Source: a virus. From it: a stretch of DNA of 22,985 nt. How positions within the stretch are numbered: position 1 is the stretch's first letter; each line of letters opens with the position of its first letter. Positions 5,805-11,776 of this stretch are shown here, in pieces. The notes under the pieces are model-generated. The model was given only the letters and a program-made list of their open reading frames with translations. It did no database searches and had not been told where the DNA came from. The stretch is from positions 1-22,985 of the IMG/VR virus record IMGVR_UViG_3300043119_000229; one strand, 5' to 3'. Position numbers and translations under genes: made by a program.

Positions 5805-6443
5805 ATGTCCGACCTAGGCGCAAGAATCAGAAGAGTTCTTACCGAAAAACATATCACGCAGTCGCAATTAGCGCGGCTCGTAGGAGTCAAGCAGCAGACC
5901 ATTAGCTACATCTGCTCACCAGACTCACCAGCTACAACATCACGCTACGCAACCAAGATTGCCCAAGTGCTTGGGGTAAATCCTGCGTGGCTTCAATCTG
6001 GCGAAGGAGACCAGTTCGACCCAATGGTTCGCATTGAACTTGAGGGGGTGTTGTTGTCTGTTGTGCGTATCCCGCTCCTTGCGCCAGCAGAAGTTGTCGC
6101 TTTTATTGCATCAGGAGAAAACAAAAATAAGAGGTTGATGATGACTGACTCAGAGATAGGCGAAGGCTCTTTCGCCGTTGAGATAGAAGGCGAGAGTATG
6201 TCGCCAATGTTTAAGCAGGGGGACAGGGTTGTGATTGACCCAAAGCTGGCCGCAGAGCCGGGGGATTTTGTTGCCGCCCAAATTGGAGGGGCAGTTACAT
6301 TCCGAAAGTTCCGACAACGAGACTCCGGCAGCTACGAGCTTGTGCCGCTGAACAGCGACTGGCCATCAGTCAGCTCAAAAGATACCGACATCAAGATGCT
6401 CGGGGTAATGGCAGAGCACCGCAGCTACCGCAAATTCAAGTAG
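5805..6443 (+). CDS. CI/LexA-type phage repressor
   Basis: A 212-aa protein with an N-terminal XRE/Cro-type HTH (residues 5-65; ITQSQLARLVGVKQQTISYI) and a C-terminal LexA/S24 peptidase-like domain (about 85-210). The catalytic pair is present: Ser131 in EGESMSP and Lys168 in TFRKF. The start is supported by GGAGAGG six bases before the ATG. In this family the protein binds operators at divergent early promoters and may inactivate itself when RecA is activated. Unusually, the expected cleavage zone (near residues 90-104, PLLAPAEVVAFIASG) has no Ala-Gly pair, so SOS cleavage may be lost or use another bond. The flanking palindromes at 5616, 5729 and 6539 are plausible operators. A terminator-like hairpin follows. 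Confidence 0.9.
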   Translation: MSDLGARIRRVLTEKHITQSQLARLVGVKQQTISYICSPDSPATTSRYATKIAQVLGVNPAWLQSGEGDQFDPMVRIELEGVLLSVVRIPLLAPAEVVAFIASGENKNKRLMMTDSEIGEGSFAVEIEGESMSPMFKQGDRVVIDPKLAAEPGDFVAAQIGGAVTFRKFRQRDSGSYELVPLNSDWPSVSSKDTDIKMLGVMAEHRSYRKFK

Positions 6444-6453
6444 TCTCACCACC

Positions 6454-6480
6454 GCAAAGCCCACAGGCACAGGGCTTTGC
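6454..6480 (+). terminator. Terminator-like hairpin after the repressor gene
   Basis: A perfect 9-bp inverted repeat GCAAAGCCC/GGGCTTTGC with a 9-base loop begins 10 bases after the repressor stop. No long U tract follows (only AAACTTTCCC and later CTTTT), so intrinsic termination may be weak. It could instead protect the 3' end of the repressor transcript. Confidence 0.5.
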
Positions 6481-6538
6481 AAACTTTCCCCCACTTTTAA
6501 TCAGCAGCAAACCCCTACAAGCTCCGCTTGTGACACAC

Positions 6539-6563
6539 ATATCCTTGTGATTCACTAGGACAT
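6539..6563. promoter_or_regulatory. 25-bp near-perfect palindrome, candidate repressor operator
   Basis: The site is centred on T6551: the left half ATATCCTTGTGA mirrors the right half TCACTAGGACAT, with 10 of 12 positions symmetric. It lies 13 bases upstream of the -35 of the rightward promoter. The half-site TATCCTTGTG also occurs at 5650-5659, with a variant TATCTTTGTG at 5619, inside the leftward promoter. This suggests one protein, most simply the CI-like repressor, acts at both promoters. Confidence 0.55.
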
Positions 6564-6575
6564 TAACAAAAACCC

Positions 6576-6604
6576 TTTACATCCTACAAGGGCGCACGCA
6601 TAAT
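6576..6604 (+). promoter_or_regulatory. Strong rightward early promoter
   Basis: TTTACA (6576-6581, 5 of 6) and CATAAT (6599-6604, 5 of 6) are separated by exactly 17 bases, predicting a start near 6611. It precedes the annealing-protein gene at 6649 and the whole rightward operon, and follows directly after a near-perfect palindrome. It is the best sigma70-type promoter in the window. Confidence 0.7.
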
Positions 6605-6612
6605 CCATCTCA

Positions 6613-6634
6613 GAAAACAAACTTCCTTGTTTTC
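6613..6634 (+). promoter_or_regulatory. 5'-leader hairpin or operator
   Basis: A perfect 8-bp inverted repeat GAAAACAA/TTGTTTTC with a 6-base spacer (ACTTCC) lies at the predicted 5' end of the rightward transcript, 15 bases before the first ATG. As RNA it would form an AU-rich stem near the ribosome binding site, which is itself weak; as DNA it could be a second operator, since it contains CCTTGT as in the other half-sites. Confidence 0.45.
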
Positions 6635-6648
6635 AGAACGGATTAACC

Positions 6649-7266
6649 ATGACACAGACACCAACCCCCGCGCCCACAGGCACGCCTGTGAACTTCAATG
6701 ACCTTCGCAAAGTCAACGTCAACGAGCACATTGAAAAGAAGAACGGCCTCTCCTACCTGAGCTGGGCCTATGCGGTTGACGAACTCCTCCAACGAGACCC
6801 CTCTGCCACTTGGGAATACCGCTTCGGCATCGACGCCGCTACCGCCCTGCCCGTCCCCTTTGTGGATATTGGCGGCACAGCAATGGTCTTCTGCACCGTC
6901 AACGCATTTGGTGTGTCACGCACCGCGCAGTTGCCAGTGATTGACCACCGCAACAAGCCCATCACCAACCCTGACGCATTCCAAATCAACACCTCCATGC
7001 AGCGATGCTTGGCCAAGGCGATTGCGTTGCACGGTCTGGGCCTCTACATCTACGCTGGCGAAGACTTGCCAGACGAAGGTGACAAGCCTGAGCCAAAACC
7101 AAAACCAGAACCAAAGGTCACGGCAGCAGCCTTGACCAAAGCCAAGGAAGACTTAGCCAACTGTGAATCTGTTGAAGCCCTCCGCGCTTGCTTCTCGAGG
7201 CTGAGCAAAGAGTTGCAAGCTGCAACAACAGAGTATTCACAAGCACTGGCCAAAGGTCTGGAGTGA
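6649..7266 (+). CDS. DUF1071-type single-strand annealing protein (Sak3-like recombinase)
   Basis: A 205-aa protein. The first 140 residues carry the DUF1071 pattern: DLRKVNVNEHIEKKNGLSYLSWAYA, split here as VNVNEHIEKKNG and LSYLSWAYAVDELL, then ATWEYRF, TAMVFCTVNAFG, LPVIDHRNKPI and MQRCLAKAIALHGLGLYIYAGED. Members of this family are phage ssDNA annealing proteins of the Rad52/Erf-like superfamily. They form rings and pair homologous strands, working with a 5'-3' exonuclease. A Pro/Lys/Glu-rich linker (about 145-157) separates the core from a C-terminal helical tail. The next gene, a YqaJ exonuclease, starts at GTG inside this gene's stop, which supports a working pair. The ribosome binding site before the ATG is weak, and the leader hairpin may affect translation. 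Confidence 0.85.
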   Translation: MTQTPTPAPTGTPVNFNDLRKVNVNEHIEKKNGLSYLSWAYAVDELLQRDPSATWEYRFGIDAATALPVPFVDIGGTAMVFCTVNAFGVSRTAQLPVIDHRNKPITNPDAFQINTSMQRCLAKAIALHGLGLYIYAGEDLPDEGDKPEPKPKPEPKVTAAALTKAKEDLANCESVEALRACFSRLSKELQAATTEYSQALAKGLE

Positions 7267-7898
7267 GTACCCCCGACAACCACAACCCTCACCAGAAAAC
7301 GGCTGAGTGGTTCAAGGCTCGCGAAGGCAAGCTGACCGCATCCCAGTTTGGGCAAGCGGCTGGCCTTGGCCCCGGCTCTCGCCAACAGTTGTGGCGCAGA
7401 CAGATGGGCATGGAGATTTTCGAAGGCAATCCAGCAACGATGTGGGGTGAAGAGCATGAGAGCGATGCAGTGGCTGCGTACCAAAACTCAGAATCTGTTG
7501 TCGTCGATTTGGTGGGGTTCGTACCGCACCCGACGCTGGCTTGGCTTGGCTGTTCACCCGATTTTCTTGTTGGGTCTGAGGGCTTGGGCGAAATCAAATG
7601 CCCGTTCTCCCAAATCATTTACCCAGAAATCCCAACCTATTACATGGCGCAGATGCAGGGCGGGATGCAAATCACAAACACACAGTGGTGTGACTTCGTG
7701 GTCTGGACACCAGAAAAAATGAGCATTAGGCGTGTTGCCCGTTCCAATGAATATTGGGATTGGCTGCACCTAAGACTGGCCGACTTTTGGACTTGGGTGG
7801 CTGCCCAAGTCGAGCCACCAAGAGAGAAGAAGCAGCCGCCCCATTCGACAGATGGCCTGATTCTGTCGGAGCGAATCATCAACTTAACAGAAGGATAA
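7263..7898 (+). CDS. YqaJ-family (lambda-exonuclease-like) recombination nuclease
   Basis: A 211-aa protein when started at GTG 7263, which overlaps the previous stop (GTGA) and has CTGGAG just upstream. Motifs fit the YqaJ/lambda exonuclease fold: WFKAREGKLTASQFG (15-30), WGEEHESDAVAAYQ (61-74), GCSPDFLVG (97-104, Asp100), GEIKCP (109-114, Glu110 and Lys112 of the E-x-K catalytic pair), and YYMAQMQGGMQIT (126-138). The enzyme would degrade the 5' strand of duplex ends processively, leaving 3' overhangs for the annealing protein encoded just upstream. An ATG further upstream would lie wholly inside the previous gene and is rejected. A normal family length and all metal-binding residues suggest an active enzyme. 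Confidence 0.9.
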   Translation: MSTPDNHNPHQKTAEWFKAREGKLTASQFGQAAGLGPGSRQQLWRRQMGMEIFEGNPATMWGEEHESDAVAAYQNSESVVVDLVGFVPHPTLAWLGCSPDFLVGSEGLGEIKCPFSQIIYPEIPTYYMAQMQGGMQITNTQWCDFVVWTPEKMSIRRVARSNEYWDWLHLRLADFWTWVAAQVEPPREKKQPPHSTDGLILSERIINLTEG

Positions 7899-7901
7899 GG
7901 C

Positions 7902-8213
7902 ATGGCTTACGACAACAACAACACCGGAATGCTCGCGAAGAATGAGCGTATGCGCGAGGGCAAGAAAGACCCTGAGTACACAGGCTTCGTGACCGTTGAC
8001 GGTCAGGAGTATTGGCTCAAGGCTTGGGTACGCGAAGGCAAGGAAGGCTCACGCATGGAAGGCAAGAAGTTCTTCTCGCTGGCGCTTGACCCGAAGGAAG
8101 CACAAGCACCTGCACCACGCGAGCGAGCAGCACGACCAGCAGCACCGGCACGACCAGCAGCACGTCAACCTGCACCGCAGCACGACGACATGGACGACGA
8201 CATCCCGTTCTAA
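7902..8213 (+). CDS. SSB-like single-stranded DNA-binding protein
   Basis: A 103-aa protein. Residues 1-65 include GMLAKNERMREGKKDPEY, then GFVTVDGQEYWLKAWVREG and KKFFSLALDPKE, matching small phage proteins with an OB-like core of antiparallel strands. Residues 66-95 form an Ala/Pro/Arg-rich disordered linker with an 18-bp DNA repeat. The last residues, DDMDDDIPF, are the acidic D-D-D-I-P-F tip by which bacterial SSB recruits partner proteins. I infer a minimal SSB acting with the annealing protein and exonuclease encoded directly upstream, and possibly with host SSB partners. The ATG is preceded by AGAAGGATAAGG. The core is shorter than a classical SSB OB fold, so the exact fold needs a structure prediction. 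Confidence 0.68.
   Translation: MAYDNNNTGMLAKNERMREGKKDPEYTGFVTVDGQEYWLKAWVREGKEGSRMEGKKFFSLALDPKEAQAPAPRERAARPAAPARPAARQPAPQHDDMDDDIPF
8130..8163. repeat. 18-bp-period direct repeat in the SSB-like linker
   Basis: GCACGACCAGCAGCAC occurs perfectly at 8130-8145 and again at 8148-8163. It encodes the repeated Arg-Pro-Ala-Ala segments of the disordered linker and probably arose by slippage. Confidence 0.8.
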
Positions 8214-8215
8214 CC

Positions 8216-8545
8216 ATGCAACAGACGCAAGCAGAAATGTTTCGTGACGACGGCATCAAGCGTGCCGTTGACCACGCAGACAAAGTTCACGAGAGCTGGT
8301 CAGACAAGGCGTTTGACCTTCTCAAAGATTACGTCGGCGTGATAGGGACAGATTCCGAATGCACATCAGAAATGGTTCGGCATTACGCAGAAGCCAACGG
8401 CCTACCCCACCCACCAGACAAGCGTGCATGGGGAGGTGTGATGCTTAGAGCAGCAAGAGCAAACATCCTGCTCAAAAAAGGATGGACGACAGCAACAGAC
8501 CCCAAGGTTCACTGCAACCCAGTGTCATTGTGGCAAGTGAAATAG
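8216..8545 (+). CDS. Conserved-looking small phage protein, possible winged-helix
   Basis: A 109-aa protein starting 3 bases after the SSB-like gene. An N-terminal part (DDGIKRAVDHADKVHESWSD, cited by its start, then KAFDLLKDYVG) is followed by a segment resembling a small winged helix (CTSEMVRHYAEANGLPHPP, RAWGGVMLRAARANIL) and a C-terminal NPVSLWQV. I have the impression of similar proteins in many recombination cassettes of proteobacterial phages, where they are left hypothetical. DNA binding is plausible but not shown. No catalytic residues are evident. Confidence 0.72.
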   Translation: MQQTQAEMFRDDGIKRAVDHADKVHESWSDKAFDLLKDYVGVIGTDSECTSEMVRHYAEANGLPHPPDKRAWGGVMLRAARANILLKKGWTTATDPKVHCNPVSLWQVK

Positions 8546-8554
8546 GAGATTGAA

Positions 8555-8725
8555 ATGGACAGAACACAACTTCGCAAGTCGATGCGAGAACGTGCAAAAA
8601 AACGCATGAAGGCTATCCAGAAATTGATGGGTATTCCTAAGTGCTTCATACAGCACGCTCGTCATCACGGCAAAACAGCGCACGACATCGGAACTGAATA
8701 TCGAAAGGCAGGTTACACACTATGA
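8555..8725 (+). CDS. Small basic protein (56 aa), unknown
   Basis: An ORF of 56 residues starting MDRTQLRKSMRERAKKRMK, preceded by AGGAG 7 bases before the ATG and ending in an ATGA overlap with the next gene. It is very basic in its N-terminal helix and has His-rich and Tyr-containing C-terminal segments (CFIQHARHHGKTAHD, EYRKAGYTL). The ribosome binding site, the operon position and the stop/start overlap make it a believable gene despite its size. The charge suggests nucleic-acid contact, but no family is recognised. Confidence 0.62.
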   Translation: MDRTQLRKSMRERAKKRMKAIQKLMGIPKCFIQHARHHGKTAHDIGTEYRKAGYTL

Positions 8726-8991
8726 CAACAGAAAACAAAGTGACAGAAGACAGCATCAAGGCTCGCGTTGAAAGCGTGAGTTGCATCCGTGTTGAAGAGA
8801 CAACGCTGACCATTTGCATCATCAAGATGGTCAATGGCTTCACAGTTGTTGGCGAGTCGGCTTGCGCTGACCCTGCAATCTTTGATGCACAGATTGGTGC
8901 TGAGCTTGCACACGCCAACGCATTTGAAAAGTTGTGGCAGCTCGAAGGCTACTTGCTCAAGGAGCGCATGTACCAAGGAGCAGCAGCATGA
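8722..8991 (+). CDS. Phage N4 gp49 / Sf6 gp66 family protein
   Basis: An 89-aa protein matching the phage gp49/gp66 family: VTEDSIKARVESVSCIRV at the N terminus, TLTICIIKMVNGFTVVGES, ACADPAIFDAQIGAELA and NAFEKLWQLEGYLLKERM. The hallmark is the NGFTVVGESACxDPxxFDxxxG stretch followed by the WxLEGYLLKER end. These small proteins are widespread in early accessory regions of phages, and their molecular function is not established as far as I know. The start ATG overlaps the previous stop by 4 bp and its stop overlaps the next ATG, so it is cotranslated with the flanking genes. Confidence 0.85.
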   Translation: MTTENKVTEDSIKARVESVSCIRVEETTLTICIIKMVNGFTVVGESACADPAIFDAQIGAELAHANAFEKLWQLEGYLLKERMYQGAAA

Positions 8992-9434
8992 AGCCATACA
9001 TCGGCGTGAAGGTTATCAATGCCAAGCCAATGACACGGCTTGAGTACAACAGCTTCCGTGGTTGGGATGTACCAACAGACGAGAACCCAGATGACGAAGG
9101 CTTCTTGGTTGAGTACACAGACGGCGGCAAAGCAAACACCAAAGCATTTGTTGGCTATGTGTCATGGTCTCCAAAGACTGTGTTTGAAAAAGCATACCGT
9201 CAAATCAAGAGCCTGAACTTCGGGCTTGCTGTTGAGGCCATGAAGCAAGGCGCAAAGGTTTCTCGCTCAGGATGGAATGGCAAGAACATGCACATCCAAC
9301 TTGTCAGCATGAGCACGTTGCCGCCCGGCCACTTGCCGTACATCGAAATGAAAACGGTAGACGACAAGCGCGTGCCTTGGCTTGCGAGCCAAACAGATTT
9401 ACTTGCAGAAGATTGGAGTGTTGTGAATGACTAA
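8988..9434 (+). CDS. Two-domain protein with C-terminal Tad2/DUF2829 domain (predicted anti-Thoeris)
   Basis: A 148-aa protein starting at the ATG that overlaps the previous stop. Residues 1-72 form a domain found in many phage early proteins (YIGVKVINAKPMTRLEYN, FRGWDVP, DDEGFLVEYTDGGKAN, GYVSWSPKTVFEKAYR). Residues 74-146 match DUF2829: LNFGLAVEAMKQGAKVSRSG, WNGKNMHIQLV, PYIEMKTVDDKRVPWLASQ, TDLLAEDWSVV. DUF2829 includes Tad2 of phage SPO1, which binds and sequesters the cyclic ADP-ribose signal of the Thoeris defence system. Tad2 proper is about 90 aa; here it is fused to an extra N-terminal domain of unknown role. Activity against Thoeris is inferred from the family, and not every DUF2829 protein has been tested. 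Confidence 0.8.
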   Translation: MKPYIGVKVINAKPMTRLEYNSFRGWDVPTDENPDDEGFLVEYTDGGKANTKAFVGYVSWSPKTVFEKAYRQIKSLNFGLAVEAMKQGAKVSRSGWNGKNMHIQLVSMSTLPPGHLPYIEMKTVDDKRVPWLASQTDLLAEDWSVVND

Positions 9435-9891
9435 TTTTGAACGAACTAAAAACTGGCTCATCGCTTGCGGCAAAGAGCCATCAGCAGAGAACTTGTCTGT
9501 GCAAGTCGGCTGCCACCTCGAAGAGTTCATGGAGTTCATGGACACGCTAGGCATTGCATCGAACCAAGAAGGTCAGGTCTACCCCACCCCTACGCAGTTG
9601 CAAGCTGCGCTTGAGACGATGAATCTGTTGGCCACCAGCCTCAAGGATGGCGTGCTGCGCGTTGAAGTGATGGAAGAGTTCCGTGAAGAATGTTTGGATG
9701 CGCTGTGTGACTTGGAAGTTACAGGCAATGGTGTCGCCTACCTCGCTGGCTTTGCAAAAGATAGCGCTGACTTGGAGGTGCTCGCTGCCAATGAACGTAA
9801 GTTGGTTGACGGCAAGCCTGTTCTGAAACCGAACGGCAAGATTGGCAAACCAGAAGGCTGGGTTGCACCCGACTTGAAGCCGTTTGTATGA
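9427..9891 (+). CDS. MazG-like nucleotide pyrophosphohydrolase
   Basis: A 154-aa, mostly helical protein. Glu32, Glu33 and Glu36 in HLEEFMEFMD, followed by CLDALCDLEVTGNGVAYLAG with Asp91 and Asp95, give the ExxE...(D/E)xxD metal site of all-alpha NTP pyrophosphatases. The end, NERKLVDGKPVLKPNGKIGK, then KPEGWVAPDL, is typical of phage MazG-like proteins. Such enzymes hydrolyse (d)NTPs to monophosphates and PPi; in phages they are proposed to adjust nucleotide or alarmone pools during infection. The start overlaps the end of the Tad2-domain gene by 8 bp, so coupling is likely. Substrate cannot be told from sequence. Confidence 0.75.
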   Translation: MTNFERTKNWLIACGKEPSAENLSVQVGCHLEEFMEFMDTLGIASNQEGQVYPTPTQLQAALETMNLLATSLKDGVLRVEVMEEFREECLDALCDLEVTGNGVAYLAGFAKDSADLEVLAANERKLVDGKPVLKPNGKIGKPEGWVAPDLKPFV

Positions 9892-10073
9892 GCGACCAAC
9901 AGACTCCAGCAATCAAACCCGACACGATGTTGTTGATGGCGACCATCCACACCACCAACGAAACCGTGTCGATGCGAACAGAGATGCACGACCTCGATGA
10001 AGTGCTCGCAACTTTGCAGCGGTTCTTGATTGCATCAGGTTACAAATTCGAGGGCGACCTCATCATTGCTTAA
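9888..10073 (+). CDS. Small hypothetical protein (61 aa)
   Basis: A 61-aa protein (MSDQQTPAIKPDTMLLMATI at the start) whose ATG overlaps the stop of the MazG-like gene by 4 bp. A beta strand (TMLLMATIHTTN) is followed by an amphipathic helix (DLDEVLATLQRFLIASGY) and a short C-terminal strand. It is acidic overall, with no Cys and no membrane segment. I do not recognise a family. Small acidic proteins in this operon position are often host-takeover or counter-defence factors, which is only a contextual guess. Confidence 0.6.
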   Translation: MSDQQTPAIKPDTMLLMATIHTTNETVSMRTEMHDLDEVLATLQRFLIASGYKFEGDLIIA

Positions 10074-10090
10074 CAACACTAGGAAAATTT

Positions 10091-10342
10091 ATGACAACAG
10101 CTAAACAGAAACAACATCGCATCTACCTCGTTGGTCACGGCCAAGAGACACGCCTCGTGCGTGCAGCGCACCGCGCTCAAGCCGTGGGCCATGTGGCTCG
10201 CTCCATCATCAACGTGAAGGTGGCCAGCCAAGACGAACTCGTTCACGCGCTGGGCATGGGTACGAAGATTGAGATGGCAACAGACCAAGACACCGCCGAG
10301 TTGCCGTTTGAGTCTGGCACAGAAGCCCAAGCAGCAGCATGA
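10091..10342 (+). CDS. Small hypothetical phage protein (83 aa)
   Basis: An 83-aa protein with AGGAAAA upstream of its ATG. The N-terminal part is basic (HRIYLVGHGQETRLVRAAHR), followed by AQAVGHVARSIINVKVASQ and DELVHALGMGTKIEMA, and an acidic tail. The pattern RLVRAxxRAQAxxHVA with VxVASQDELVxALGxGxKVE seems familiar from proteobacterial prophages, but I know of no function. There is a 17-bp gap after the previous stop, and its own stop overlaps the membrane miniprotein start by 4 bp. Confidence 0.68.
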   Translation: MTTAKQKQHRIYLVGHGQETRLVRAAHRAQAVGHVARSIINVKVASQDELVHALGMGTKIEMATDQDTAELPFESGTEAQAAA

Positions 10343-10473
10343 CTGGTCGAGACTACAAAGAGGTGCTGGGGTTTGAACCACCCCTCACCACCATCACCGC
10401 CCTCATCTTGATAGTGGTGGTGTTTGCCATCAGTTGCATCGCCATTGGTTTTGCAATCGCGAAGTATTTTTAA
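10339..10473 (+). CDS. Single-pass membrane miniprotein (44 aa)
   Basis: A 44-aa ORF with a 4-bp ATGA overlap with the previous gene. After a polar N terminus (MTGRDYKEVLGFEPPL) comes one strongly hydrophobic helix of about 25 residues (TTITALILIVVVFAISCIAI, then GFAIAKYF), predicted to span the inner membrane with the short basic end inside. The overlap and the clean hydrophobic profile support a real gene. It is far from lysis or late genes, so a holin role is not favoured; superinfection exclusion or an accessory role is possible. Confidence 0.6.
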   Translation: MTGRDYKEVLGFEPPLTTITALILIVVVFAISCIAIGFAIAKYF

Positions 10474-10482
10474 GGAAGCGCA

Positions 10483-10686
10483 ATGCGTGAAGTAATCACC
10501 CTACCCGAAGTCGCCAAGATGCTTGGTATCAATCCAGAGACGGCTCGCCGATGGGCAGTGAGCGGGAAGATTCCCGTTTTCCGCTACAACGGAGCTGGTC
10601 GCTGGCGTGCATTCCGCGACGAGATTGACAAGTTTTTGTCGGCACAGCAAAATGCTAGCTCGACTGGGCAAGTCGGTAGCGCGTAA
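10483..10686 (+). CDS. Excisionase-type HTH protein (Xis-like)
   Basis: A 67-aa protein with a MerR/excisionase-type winged HTH: VITLPEVAKMLGINPETARR, WAVSGKIPVFRYNG, GRWRAFRDEIDKFL. This is the helix-turn-helix_17 pattern of recombination directionality factors and small phage regulators. It lies 25 bp upstream of the integrase gene on the same strand, the usual position of xis, and has TAAGGAAG before its ATG. The expected role is to bend DNA near attachment sites and push integrase toward excision. A purely regulatory role on int is an alternative. Confidence 0.78.
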   Translation: MREVITLPEVAKMLGINPETARRWAVSGKIPVFRYNGAGRWRAFRDEIDKFLSAQQNASSTGQVGSA

Positions 10687-10711
10687 TAGTGAATCAAGAA
10701 AGGAACACACT

Positions 10712-11776
10712 ATGGCGCTATACAGAAGAGGTAAATCGAAAATCTGGTATCTGAAAATTACCAGACCCGATGGTTCTCAACACCGGGCATCAACCGGGAC
10801 AGAGAACAAGCAGTTGGCAACAGAGCTGCACGACAAGTTGAAAGCAGAGATGTGGGAGCACAGTCGTCTGGGTATCAAACCCAACGTGCTCTTCACAGAA
10901 GTGGTGAAGATGTTCTTAGAGGACAAGGGAACCAAACGCAAAGGCTCAACACTTGACGGGTATGTGCTGTTGCTCGATTGGTGGTGCGAGCAGTTCAAGG
11001 GTTTAAATGTGCGAGACATTACCCAAGACCTGATTGTGCGAACAATCAAAAAGAAAGAGCGCGACACATCAGGCGCAACTTGCAACCGCTACCTTGCGGC
11101 ACTGCGAGCCACCCTGAGACTAGCGCACTTGAAGTATCAGTTGACCGAAGTGCTGCCCAAGTTCTTCATGTACGACGAGCCGAGAGAGCGTGTACGTTTT
11201 CTCAAGCCCGATGAAATTGCTAGGTTGTTAGAAGTGTTGCCTCCTCACCTCAGTGACATGGCCGCCTTCTCTCTGGCAACAGGGTTACGGCAAGCGAACG
11301 TGTTGCGTTTGAAGTGGCATGAAGTAGACCTTGTGAACAAAGTCATCGTGATTGACGGGGACAAGATGAAAAACGGACAGACCTTTGGTTTGCCACTGCC
11401 ACAAGCAGCCGTTGACATCATCACCCGACAGATTGGCAAGCACCACGAAGCGGTGTTTACCTTTCGCGGCAAGCCTGTGAAGTGCATCAGCAACGACACA
11501 TGGAAGGCGTGCATCAAGAGGGCTGGTATCGAGGACTTTCGGTGGCACGATATGCGGCACACATGGGCATCAACGCTGGTTCAAGCCGGTGTTCCTGACA
11601 GTGCGCTGCAAGTGCTAGGGGCTTGGGAGACGCCGGGCATGGTGAAGAAGTACGCTCACCACGCAACAGAGTCTGTCCGGTCACATGCTGAGGTAGTAGA
11701 CGCAGCGATTGGAAATGCGCTGGCTAGGGTTGTTGAGGTTGTCCCAATGCGGGAGAGACTCAGACTGGTCGGCTAA
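10712..11776 (+). CDS. int: Tyrosine-type site-specific integrase
   Basis: A 354-aa protein with a beta-rich arm-binding N terminus (residues 1-50: RRGKSKIWYLKITRPDGSQH), a SAM-like core-binding domain (about 58-150) and the catalytic domain (160-330). The tyrosine-recombinase residues are visible: Arg193 (TGLRQANVL), Lys218 or Lys220 (GDKMKNGQ), His279 and Arg282 (HDMRHTWAS), Trp305 in the H/W position (GAWETPGM) and Tyr314 (VKKYAHH). The ATG at 10712 has AAAGGA upstream; an earlier in-frame ATG would overlap the xis-like gene. The stop lies four bases before the 3' end of a tRNA-Ser gene, pointing to tRNA-targeted integration. All catalytic residues are present, so the enzyme is probably functional. 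Confidence 0.95.
   Translation: MALYRRGKSKIWYLKITRPDGSQHRASTGTENKQLATELHDKLKAEMWEHSRLGIKPNVLFTEVVKMFLEDKGTKRKGSTLDGYVLLLDWWCEQFKGLNVRDITQDLIVRTIKKKERDTSGATCNRYLAALRATLRLAHLKYQLTEVLPKFFMYDEPRERVRFLKPDEIARLLEVLPPHLSDMAAFSLATGLRQANVLRLKWHEVDLVNKVIVIDGDKMKNGQTFGLPLPQAAVDIITRQIGKHHEAVFTFRGKPVKCISNDTWKACIKRAGIEDFRWHDMRHTWASTLVQAGVPDSALQVLGAWETPGMVKKYAHHATESVRSHAEVVDAAIGNALARVVEVVPMRERLRLVG

Noticed and set aside
10339-10473. Holin
   Set aside because: One membrane segment only, with no endolysin or spanin nearby, and located in the early/integration operon.
10607-10711. N-terminal extension of the integrase
   Set aside because: It would overlap the xis-like gene; the ATG at 10712 has a good ribosome binding site and begins with the typical RRGKSKIWYLKI arm-binding motif.
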